A stretch of 8,345 bases of DNA from CAYVLI01 sp964452105 [NCBI: uncultured Nitrospinota bacterium]. Lineage in GTDB: Bacteria > JAUXIQ01. The stretch covers positions 2,621-10,965 of the forward strand of contig CAYVLI010000056.1 of the NCBI GenBank assembly GCA_964452105.1, read 5' to 3'. Shown here in pieces: positions 1 to 6,499 of this stretch (positions are counted from its first letter, which is position 1; the number at the start of each line of letters is the position of its first letter). The notes below the pieces were generated by a model. It was not told the DNA's origin. It was given only the letters and a program-made list of their open reading frames with translations, and did no database searches. A program made the translations under genes and the position numbers.

Positions 1-1
1 C

Positions 2-1315
2 CGCACCGGCGAGTTCCTCGTATTCAAAGCGAAGGCGGTCGTAAACTGCTTGTCCCGGCACCAGAGAAACTGGTGTTTCTCCACAGAGCTTCGGGGAATG
101 GCTACCTTCAGGCCTACTCAGGTAGCGGGCGACGGCCATGCTATGGCCTGGCGGGCGGGAGCCGAGTTCACCATGATGGAAAAATCGACTCCAACTTCCT
201 TCGGCAGCGGCAACGCCCTGCCGCCCTACGGCCACGGAAACGCTCTCAACACCTGGGTCCCCTGCACCATGGTCGATGCGCGGGGAAGAGAAATACCTTA
301 TGTGGACAGGGACGGCAACGTGTTGAAAACAGTCGAGGAGAGGACCAGGCCCGCATCTGGACAAAAGTTCCTGGGGGAGAGAACCAGGGGTTATGAGTAC
401 AAGCGTCCCGAGCTTATCCCCGACCTGCCGGAGCGTGTGAAGAAAGGTGAATACATCCTGCCCCTCTACGCCGACCTGCCGAGCATGCCCCGGCATGAAA
501 GGAGGGCCATCTGGGGATTAATGGTGGGAGAAGAGGGAAAGACGAAAATCCCAATAAGAGACTCTTACAGCCAGGCTGGCTTCGACCCCGACAGAGACCT
601 CCTTCAGAGCTACATGTTCCTGGGCAGCGACCCCATGAGGGGGAGCGTCCGTCCGCAGGACAGAACAGGCGGGGAGATAGGCGACGCCGGCGGGCTGGTG
701 GTGGACTGGAACCTCATGACAAACCTCGATGGATTCTTCGCGGCGGGCGATGCCCTGTTCGCCGCCAACTACCACTATCACGCCGCCGCAACAGGAAGAT
801 ACGCCGGGAGGAAGGCCGCTGAGTTCGCTGCCAAAAACGCTGAGCATCCTCCCGACAGAAAACAGATAGAAGATGAAAAGACACGCTGCTACGGACCCCT
901 GAAAAGCAAAGGACGCCTAAATTGGAAAGAACTCAATGCGGCGATGTGCAGGATAATGCAAAACTACTGCGGAGAATATAAGAGCGAAGACCTCCTCAAG
1001 CTGGGGCTTATCTGGTTCGATGACCTGAAGCGTAACGAATGCCCCGGGGTGAGCGCGGACAATCCACACAAACTCACGCGTACACTGGAAGTCTTCAACA
1101 TCCTGACCTGCAACGAGATAATTATCCACTCCTCTCTTGCCAGGAAAGCGAGCAGCCGCAGCCTGAACTTCCAGCGGCTTGACTACCCGGAAGTGGACCC
1201 CTCGAATTGGCGCAAATGGGTTACAGTTCGGCTGGAAGACGGAGAAGTTAAAACGGGAGAGCTTCCCATTGACTTCTGGAAACCCCTGACTGATAACTAC
1301 GAGAAGCACCGCTAA
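2..1315 (+). CDS. FAD-dependent fumarate reductase/adenylylsulfate reductase alpha-like flavoprotein, 5'-truncated by window edge
   Basis: The frame is open from position 2 and the true start lies upstream. The first visible residues (RTGEFLVFKAKAVV) already belong to the FAD-binding fold, so the TTG at 50 is not the start. Family hallmarks are GDGHAMAWRAGAEF (from nt 128), a second FAD-contacting block FFAAGDALFAANYHYHAAATG (nt 734-796), and a C-terminal helical domain with a LNFQRLDYPEVDPSNW block (about nt 1163-1210) like the DYP..D..W segment of SdhA/FrdA/AprA proteins. The HP(T/V)G stretch of classical fumarate reductases is not evident in the capping-domain region, where NTWVPCTMVD stands instead. 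A canonical succinate/fumarate activity is therefore doubtful. The ferredoxin gene begins 23 nt downstream, an AprA-AprB-like arrangement, so electrons probably pass between FAD and that protein. The protein is probably cytoplasmic. The substrate cannot be named from this part alone. Confidence 0.85.
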   Translation, partial: RTGEFLVFKAKAVVNCLSRHQRNWCFSTELRGMATFRPTQVAGDGHAMAWRAGAEFTMMEKSTPTSFGSGNALPPYGHGNALNTWVPCTMVDARGREIPYVDRDGNVLKTVEERTRPASGQKFLGERTRGYEYKRPELIPDLPERVKKGEYILPLYADLPSMPRHERRAIWGLMVGEEGKTKIPIRDSYSQAGFDPDRDLLQSYMFLGSDPMRGSVRPQDRTGGEIGDAGGLVVDWNLMTNLDGFFAAGDALFAANYHYHAAATGRYAGRKAAEFAAKNAEHPPDRKQIEDEKTRCYGPLKSKGRLNWKELNAAMCRIMQNYCGEYKSEDLLKLGLIWFDDLKRNECPGVSADNPHKLTRTLEVFNILTCNEIIIHSSLARKASSRSLNFQRLDYPEVDPSNWRKWVTVRLEDGEVKTGELPIDFWKPLTDNYEKHR

Positions 1316-1338
1316 TACAGAAAAAAGAGGCTGAAATA

Positions 1339-1635
1339 ATGGAAGAACGAAAAGTATATGCCTTCCCCAACTGGCGCACGCCCGCAAACCCGGTCATCAT
1401 AAACGCCGACCATTGCACCGGTTGCAATATGTGCGTCGATGCATGTGAGGTGGACGTGTTCATCCCCGACCCCGACGCAGGGAAGCCCCCGGTAATCCTG
1501 TATCCGGACGAGTGCTGGTACTGCGGAAGCTGCGTTCAATACTGTCCCCGAACAGACGCAATAAGCCTCAACCATCCCCTGACGCAAAGAGTAATGTGGA
1601 AGCGCAAAGACAGCGGCGAGCACTTCCGAACATGA
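1339..1635 (+). CDS. Two-cluster 4Fe-4S ferredoxin, AprB-like electron-transfer subunit
   Basis: This is a 98-residue protein with two complete cluster motifs: CTGCNMCVDAC (C26, C29, C32, C36) and CWYCGSCVQYCP (C59, C62, C65, C69). It therefore probably carries two [4Fe-4S] clusters. The first motif lacks the usual proline after its last cysteine (Glu instead). After the clusters comes a short basic tail with SLNHPLTQRVMWKRK, a type of ending I associate with ferredoxins paired with AprA/FrdA-like flavoproteins. The ATG at 1339 is preceded by GAGG at 1327-1330, 8 nt away. The gene follows the flavoprotein gene by 23 nt with no visible terminator, so the two are likely co-transcribed and their products form a complex. 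It is shorter than true AprB, which has a longer C-terminal tail, so assignment to dissimilatory APS reductase is not supported. It ends 17 nt from the convergent toxin gene. Confidence 0.9.
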   Translation: MEERKVYAFPNWRTPANPVIINADHCTGCNMCVDACEVDVFIPDPDAGKPPVILYPDECWYCGSCVQYCPRTDAISLNHPLTQRVMWKRKDSGEHFRT

Positions 1636-1652
1636 TAACGCTAACTCCCGCT

Positions 1653-2345
1653 TTATCCACGTCTCGGACGCAGGCGGCGGATGATCTCCCTTGCCCTTGG
1701 CCTTAAATCTTCCTTTAAGTCCTGGAGGGTCAGGGACTTTATCATTCGAGGGAGAAAGGTGAACTCGTCAACCGCCAGCAAGTTAGTCGCGAAAATAAGG
1801 ACTCCCTCTTCATTCTCAAAATAAGCCTCCTTCTCCCGGGCGCGAGTTACCAGGTAGTCCAGGGTATAGCTGGATTCCTTAAGGATGAAAAAAAGGTCAA
1901 CGAAATCTTTTGGTTCCGGAGGCTCCCGACCCATGATGGCACATACCTTATTGACAGCGATATCTTCGAAAGAGTCAATGATTATGTTGCCTACGATAAG
2001 TGATGGCGCCATCATAGCTGTAACATCTTTCGCAAATTCGATTTTCAGCGGCTCGATGCCCTGTTCTTCTCCCTGTACGAAATATCTCATGAAGTCCTCA
2101 CCCATGATGTCTATGGTAATTTCTATCTCGTGGGATGTCAGAATTTCCTTGAACTTATCAAAATCCGGCTTCAGGGTGTCCTGTTTCCGAGTGAAAAAGT
2201 CGAGGTCATCCGAATATCTATGCTGCAGATAAAACTCCGATAGCGCCGTTCCGCCAGTAAGATAATAGTCGAGCTCTCCTAAACCGTTATCGAACAGGGT
2301 GTACAGGACTCTCTCTTGGAATCTGGTGAGAACCTTGTTATTCAT
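1653..2345 (-). CDS. AbiEii/AbiGii-type nucleotidyltransferase toxin
   Basis: This is a 230-residue protein of the nucleotidyltransferase-fold AbiEii toxin family. The signature block is at residues 29-51: LTGGTAL followed by YLQHRYSDDLDFF, giving the GG...D-x-D nucleotide- and metal-binding motif with D47 and D49. Later conserved elements are LKIEFA (100-105), D128/K133 in EDIAVNK, R140, and KDFVDL (146-151), typical of the family's C-terminal half. Characterised relatives use NTPs, and the MenT toxins transfer nucleotides to tRNA; the target here is unknown. I chose the ATG at 2345 over an in-frame start at 2420. It lies right after an AAGGTG ribosome site, and the conserved domain begins soon after it. 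The gene overlaps the last 8 nt of the large STAND gene, which implies translational coupling. No AbiEi-type or other separate antitoxin gene is present. All recognised motif residues are intact, so the enzyme is probably active. Confidence 0.88.
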   Translation of the reverse strand: MNNKVLTRFQERVLYTLFDNGLGELDYYLTGGTALSEFYLQHRYSDDLDFFTRKQDTLKPDFDKFKEILTSHEIEITIDIMGEDFMRYFVQGEEQGIEPLKIEFAKDVTAMMAPSLIVGNIIIDSFEDIAVNKVCAIMGREPPEPKDFVDLFFILKESSYTLDYLVTRAREKEAYFENEEGVLIFATNLLAVDEFTFLPRMIKSLTLQDLKEDLRPRAREIIRRLRPRRG

Positions 2346-5300
2346 TAAGCCACACCTTGAGAGCTCTTTCGAGGGCCCTGCGTCTCTTGTCGGGGAGATC
2401 GATATGCGGAAGCGCTTCATCGATATCTTCAGGATTAAGCAGCTTTCTTATATCTTCCATGGACGCATACTTAAGGACCCTGCCTATGGCCCAAATCCTC
2501 TCCGGCGAGTCCTTATCCTCGATATACCTTTGCAAGTCTGCCACATTCAAATCGTATTCCCAGACGACTCGGCTCTTGATATCCTTTGTTAACCTATCTA
2601 ACATCTCTTGTAGCCAGGGCTTTGCGGCAGCAGGGGCGGCGGGGTCTTTTAAGCGGGCCTCAATATCCTCTTTGAGATCTTCATAAAACTCAGACGTAAA
2701 GCCCACAATCATACCAGTATCAAACCTGGAAGACAAGTTTCGCCTTATTTGTTCATCATCAGGAAAAGCCTCTACGAGGGCAAAGACTATATGCCAGAAG
2801 CTTTCCCTGTCTTTTTTCCAATCAATAAATTTGGTAATAGTCCTGGCGTCTTCTACGTTTTCTTTACCTAAAGAGATAATCGAATCAGCGTCTCCTTTTT
2901 GGTCTAAAAGCTCACTCACGCCCAGGTCCATAAGCAATCCTTTCCTGGACAATTCGAGTGTCAGCTTTAATAAACGATTTTTGTCAAATTCGTGTAAGGA
3001 ATCCCATAATCCGTGACGATTACCGAAACCTAATGGTAGGTAACGTTTCCCGTAATACTCTTTTTTAGATAGTTTTTCGAAAAGCGCAAACCCGCGCTCT
3101 GGATTTTCCTTCGCCAGATTCTTGGCAAGCTTATCGAAACACCACATCCCTCCGACCCGTTTAAGCTCCGGGTCAGATTCAAGACATCTCCAGGCAAAGT
3201 CAATAAGGTCACCTGCAAGCTGTTTCCCAGTGTAGAGCCAGTAATATAGCATTACTATTGCCGCTCCAGCATGCTCAAGGTTGTCACCGGCAACAGCTCC
3301 CAAGAGTTTCTCGAATTCAGAAACATCTAATCCTGTTAACCACCGAGGATGAGCAAGAGTATGTCCAGCATAGGCGGCATCCACTCGCCCAGACACGATC
3401 ATCTCGCATGTTCTATCCACAGCATTTTTGCTTCCCGGTTCAATAAAACTGGTAGCATCGACAATGGCCTCGCTGGAAACGGCTTTCAATCTTATCAGCT
3501 CGTCCAACCTTGCTTCTGCACCCTCACGGTCTCTTTCAGCCCAACCCTGCCAATAGGAGGCGAAAAATCTACTTTTTGCAGGGTCTTTCCCCAATTCCTC
3601 GATGATTCCCAGGAAAAGCTTATCTCTGTCTTCCCTACCAAGATGAGGAAAGAAGTAATGAGATTTTGAGGCACGAGGGGAGAGAAGCCATTTTAACAGG
3701 CTGTCCGTGAGAAGGCCTGGTTTTTTTACGGCTTGTTCGGCGAGCTTTTTAAGCTCCTGCTCAGACCTACTGACATATTCTCCTGATCCAGACTCCTGGT
3801 AATCATTTCTCCGCCAATTGCCAGCCCAGCTTTTCAGCCTCGTTTCAAAATTGCCACTTTCGAGCTTCTTCATCAAGTCATCGACCCTATCTTTATCTTT
3901 GCAACCTTTCAGTTCTTCCTCAGAACCTTTATGTTCATCCATTAATCTCTCAAACCTGTCACGCATTAATTCAAGCGTGCTTGCCAGAGAAGACACCTCT
4001 ATTCCGGTTCTACCTTCTAAAGCCCAAGCAACTACAGCTTCCATCCCATCCAGCGCACGAGCTGCATCTGCTTGCGCACTTAAGTCGAACAATAGACCTG
4101 GAAGTATTCCTTTAGCCAAATCAGAGACTTCTTCAGACTTATCCTCAGCCAACCGAAACGCAATTTCCTTAATACCCAGCGCGTAATCTTTAAATTCATC
4201 GAAAGAATGTCTCAATACTTCGGGAGGTAAAACACCGGCATACTCCGGGGCCATGAACCATGTACTCTGTAACGATTCACTGAGAGCGTTGACCGCAACT
4301 ATTTTCCCTTCTTTCGGTGAATCATCACTTGTAAAACTTTTGAGAAGATTCAGCCTGTCCGCGTAAGGCAACGTCACATGAGGATTTAGTGCATTAAAAG
4401 TTTTCTTAAACACGCCCGTGGCGTTATTCCCGTAGTTCTCGTTTTCGGCCTGAGCCAGGAGCCACAACAGCCTGACGGCGCCGCCGCTGGCCTCTTTTTG
4501 CATGAGGAGTCGTTCAAGCACACGCACAAGCTCTCGCCGAGCTTCACCTTCTATCGAAAGTCTTTCCTCTTCACTTGATTTGAGAAGACCCGATTCAAGA
4601 AGTCTGAGGGTTTTTTCTGGCGCAACATCCGAAACCAACCTGAGCAGATAGTGCATATCAAGTGCGGATTCAAAGTCACCAAGAAGTCCTCCCGGACCGA
4701 AAAATTCATCCCAGAACTTTTCCACTTCTGAATTTTTTGGTAACTCACTGAGTCTTCTCAGGAATCGAATCCGCCCTTGTCCATCCAGCTTACCGAAAAG
4801 CGCGAACATTTTATCTTGTCGGCCCACGAGCATTTTTCTTGCCAGATGCCAGGCCACTAATGGAATGGAAATCTCCGCAAAGGAGCCGCCTATTTTTGCG
4901 ATGCCCTCCCTCGTTAAGTCTTTGAGCGCAAGCAGGGCGTGGTGAGCCTCGAAGCCTCTTGCAAAAACACTGCACAATTTTTCTATCTCGTGAGAGTATT
5001 GTCCCGAAACGCCCACGTGGGTCATCAAAGAAAACAGACTCGCCGCCTGGAGCGTTACGCTCCCTAACTCTCTCTTTATTCGCCCCTCAAACTGTTCACC
5101 AACTTTCTCAATGAAATCGCCTGCTGCTGAAGTCAGGTTTTCGGCGACGCTGGCGGCGGCCAGGAGAATGCCCGGAATGCCGCCTGCCTGAACAATAATC
5201 CAATCCCTGATGCGAAAATCGAGCGGAATTTTGGTCTCGCTCAAAAGCTTGCTGGCGTTATCGGCGCTCAAATGTTCGAGCTGGACGGTCTGAATACGCT

Positions 5301-6270
5301 CATCTTGCCCGTATGATGGCATATAAGCACCCTTCGACAGGAGCAGGGTCACTATGACCTTGAGGTTGTCCATGGTGAGAATTTCATTTATGAGTTTACC
5401 TACGGAATCGGGTTCCGGGTCTTCAACTATGCACACCGTATCATGATGGCTTGCGCAAAGATTACGGTAATCCATGAGACTCATGGAGCACGGGTCGACG
5501 GCAACAACCATGTCTTGAGGTCTGTGTCTCGTTCCCTCAAGCGCCAGACGGCTCTTGCCTATATCGTGCGGCCCTGTTAACAGGACGACTCGAACCCGCG
5601 GGTCATCGACAAGGGAGCGGAGCCGCTCTACATCTTCCTCCCTGCCTATCAAATCGACGTCAGCGCCGAAGGGTTTACTGCTTCTGTGCCCTTTGTATGC
5701 CTCTTCCCAGGTCTTGAACGCAAAGGGAGTGAAATAGGCGGCCTTCAGGTGGGGATTATCATTCAGGAACGTAGCCATTAATTGTGCGCCGATAATTTCG
5801 ACGTGCGTTTCCGCCGCCATGTTATATCCTTCGATCATGGCCTCTTTCAGCGCTTTAAACTGATCGTGCTTGAGGTCAACATTGATGAATAAGATGTATC
5901 TATCGGGGCGCCGATTATGAGATTCAGCAATTTCGCCAACTGCGCCTTTCAAATCACTCTTTAATTTACTAATTATCCTTGAACGGTCCTGTGCAATCAA
6001 ATCCCTTTTCTTATATTGGTAAACGTTCCAGCCCGGCCCTACTATTGGTGTCTGTATCGCTCCGCCATCTTCTTTTATGTCCCACTGCGCATCAACACCA
6101 CCATCCGGAGCATAAATGCGATCGTTTAATTCAGGCAGGCTTCGATATTGGCGACCGGAAACTGCCCATACGAGGTCGTTGCACAAGGAGGCGAACCTAT
6201 CTGGAGGCCAGCCGCTTGTTAGCTGCTCAAGCTCACGCCCACTGATATGTTGTCCGATGAGCAATGCCAC
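2338..6270 (-). CDS. Avs-like STAND NTPase with N-terminal PD-(D/E)XK nuclease domain and C-terminal antitoxin-like domain
   Basis: This is a 1310-residue multidomain protein. Residues ~20-170 look like a Mrr/Cap4-type restriction-nuclease fold: RFASLCNDLVW helix, GGVDAQWDI (D60 as metal ligand), then VYQYKKRD, giving the Q85-x-K87 form of the (D/E)xK motif. Residues ~205-380 are a P-loop NTPase of STAND/NB-ARC type: LIGRE (207-211), Walker A GPHDIGKS (233-240), a Walker B-like strand VCIVEDPE (279-286), a VIVTLLLS strand, and GGIPGIL (363-369) like the GLPL motif. From ~400 to ~1205 it is almost entirely helical without a repeat I can name, as expected for a sensor region. The last ~75 residues form a separate antitoxin-like unit. 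There is no signal peptide or convincing membrane segment. Antiviral STAND proteins have this order: the C-terminal part binds a phage protein, the NTPase oligomerises and the nuclease degrades DNA. That role is inferred here. The start is GTG; an in-frame TAA at 6307-6309 and no better codon in between support it. Confidence 0.8.
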   Translation of the reverse strand: MALLIGQHISGRELEQLTSGWPPDRFASLCNDLVWAVSGRQYRSLPELNDRIYAPDGGVDAQWDIKEDGGAIQTPIVGPGWNVYQYKKRDLIAQDRSRIISKLKSDLKGAVGEIAESHNRRPDRYILFINVDLKHDQFKALKEAMIEGYNMAAETHVEIIGAQLMATFLNDNPHLKAAYFTPFAFKTWEEAYKGHRSSKPFGADVDLIGREEDVERLRSLVDDPRVRVVLLTGPHDIGKSRLALEGTRHRPQDMVVAVDPCSMSLMDYRNLCASHHDTVCIVEDPEPDSVGKLINEILTMDNLKVIVTLLLSKGAYMPSYGQDERIQTVQLEHLSADNASKLLSETKIPLDFRIRDWIIVQAGGIPGILLAAASVAENLTSAAGDFIEKVGEQFEGRIKRELGSVTLQAASLFSLMTHVGVSGQYSHEIEKLCSVFARGFEAHHALLALKDLTREGIAKIGGSFAEISIPLVAWHLARKMLVGRQDKMFALFGKLDGQGRIRFLRRLSELPKNSEVEKFWDEFFGPGGLLGDFESALDMHYLLRLVSDVAPEKTLRLLESGLLKSSEEERLSIEGEARRELVRVLERLLMQKEASGGAVRLLWLLAQAENENYGNNATGVFKKTFNALNPHVTLPYADRLNLLKSFTSDDSPKEGKIVAVNALSESLQSTWFMAPEYAGVLPPEVLRHSFDEFKDYALGIKEIAFRLAEDKSEEVSDLAKGILPGLLFDLSAQADAARALDGMEAVVAWALEGRTGIEVSSLASTLELMRDRFERLMDEHKGSEEELKGCKDKDRVDDLMKKLESGNFETRLKSWAGNWRRNDYQESGSGEYVSRSEQELKKLAEQAVKKPGLLTDSLLKWLLSPRASKSHYFFPHLGREDRDKLFLGIIEELGKDPAKSRFFASYWQGWAERDREGAEARLDELIRLKAVSSEAIVDATSFIEPGSKNAVDRTCEMIVSGRVDAAYAGHTLAHPRWLTGLDVSEFEKLLGAVAGDNLEHAGAAIVMLYYWLYTGKQLAGDLIDFAWRCLESDPELKRVGGMWCFDKLAKNLAKENPERGFALFEKLSKKEYYGKRYLPLGFGNRHGLWDSLHEFDKNRLLKLTLELSRKGLLMDLGVSELLDQKGDADSIISLGKENVEDARTITKFIDWKKDRESFWHIVFALVEAFPDDEQIRRNLSSRFDTGMIVGFTSEFYEDLKEDIEARLKDPAAPAAAKPWLQEMLDRLTKDIKSRVVWEYDLNVADLQRYIEDKDSPERIWAIGRVLKYASMEDIRKLLNPEDIDEALPHIDLPDKRRRALERALKVWLNE
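2341..2562 (-). other. Antitoxin-like C-terminal domain of the STAND protein (residues ~1237-1310)
   Basis: After an Ala/Pro-rich stretch (DPAAPAAAKP, 1209-1218) the protein ends in a compact unit with WEYDLNVADLQRYI, SPERIWAIGRVLKYAS, EDIRKLL and LPHIDLPDKRRRALE. From memory this resembles the free-standing ~80-100-residue proteins (DUF6922-like and relatives, with an 'I..RVL.yg..eDi..Ll' core) encoded immediately before AbiEii-type toxins. Here the segment is in frame with the STAND protein and directly overlaps the toxin start, exactly where such an antitoxin gene would sit. An internal ATG at 2604 (M1223) could in principle yield an 88-residue free form. The resemblance was not tested by a search. 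Confidence 0.5.
2353..2358 (-). promoter_or_regulatory. Shine-Dalgarno site that decides the toxin start
   Basis: AAGGTG on the minus strand lies 7 nt upstream of the ATG at 2345, inside the last codons of the large gene. It supports the short 230-residue toxin form and suggests that ribosomes finishing the upstream gene re-initiate here. Confidence 0.6.
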
Positions 6271-6281
6271 CTCTGTCGTTG

Positions 6282-6288
6282 CCTCCTT
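6282..6288 (-). promoter_or_regulatory. Strong Shine-Dalgarno site for the STAND gene
   Basis: AAGGAGG on the minus strand lies 11 nt before the GTG at 6270. It matches the anti-Shine-Dalgarno consensus perfectly but the spacing is longer than usual. Together with the rare GTG start this may moderate expression of a potentially toxic protein. It fixes the start, because no ATG follows at a suitable distance. Confidence 0.65.
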
Positions 6289-6312
6289 ACTCAGTCTTTC
6301 GTTTAGTTAATT

Positions 6313-6358
6313 GTTGAAAAGCTTGAATTCATTCCTTTCTTCATATTTAATTTTCAAC
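6313..6358. repeat. 8-bp inverted repeat in the divergent intergenic region
   Basis: GTTGAAAA (6313-6320) and TTTTCAAC (6351-6358) are perfect inverted copies 30 nt apart. The second copy lies between the -35 and -10 boxes of the candidate minus-strand promoter and the first lies in its leader. This could be an operator for a DNA-binding regulator, or chance in AT-rich DNA. Confidence 0.3.
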
Positions 6359-6368
6359 TAAGATACAA
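6340..6368 (-). promoter_or_regulatory. Candidate sigma-70-type promoter of the STAND-toxin operon
   Basis: On the minus strand, TTGTAT (6368-6363) and TATGAA (6345-6340) are separated by 17 nt in an AT-rich region. The match is moderate (3/6 and 4/6). It would give a leader of roughly 60-65 nt before the GTG start. Confidence 0.35.
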
Positions 6369-6415
6369 CTTTTACAAGTGTTTTTCAGCAAATTACACTT
6401 AGGAAGTTTATCAGA

Positions 6416-6444
6416 TTGTATGGATTTCGGCTAATTGATATAAT
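6416..6444 (+). promoter_or_regulatory. Candidate sigma-70-type promoter of the acyl-CoA ligase gene
   Basis: TTGTAT (6416-6421) and a perfect TATAAT (6439-6444) have an ideal 17-nt spacer. Transcription would begin near 6451, leaving a leader of about 50 nt before the ATG at 6500. It is the best promoter-like sequence in the window and suggests that the ligase gene is transcribed independently. Confidence 0.55.
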
Positions 6445-6499
6445 TTTAGTAAGGTAAGTCGAATTGGAAATGGGTTTCAGACTGAGGGGAGACTGAGTT

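Noticed and set aside
54-63. CCCGGCACCA matches the 3' end of the tRNA-Phe gene, as an attachment-site copy would.
   Set aside because: The match does not extend into the T stem, it lies in a well-conserved coding region of the flavoprotein, and it is on the other side of the cassette from any sensible junction. Probably chance.
518-847. Minus-strand open frame opposite the flavoprotein gene.
   Set aside because: It lies fully opposite a clearly conserved gene, has low-complexity composition (Gly/Val runs) and no recognisable domain. It is an antisense shadow.
1316-1338. Possible terminator between the flavoprotein and ferredoxin genes.
   Set aside because: No stem-loop can be drawn in these 23 nt; the A-rich stretch followed by GAGG is better explained as a ribosome-binding region.
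2346-2420. Longer toxin form starting at 2420.
   Set aside because: The extra 25 residues lie within the end of the STAND gene and look like out-of-frame coding sequence. The ATG at 2345 has a good ribosome site and begins the conserved domain.
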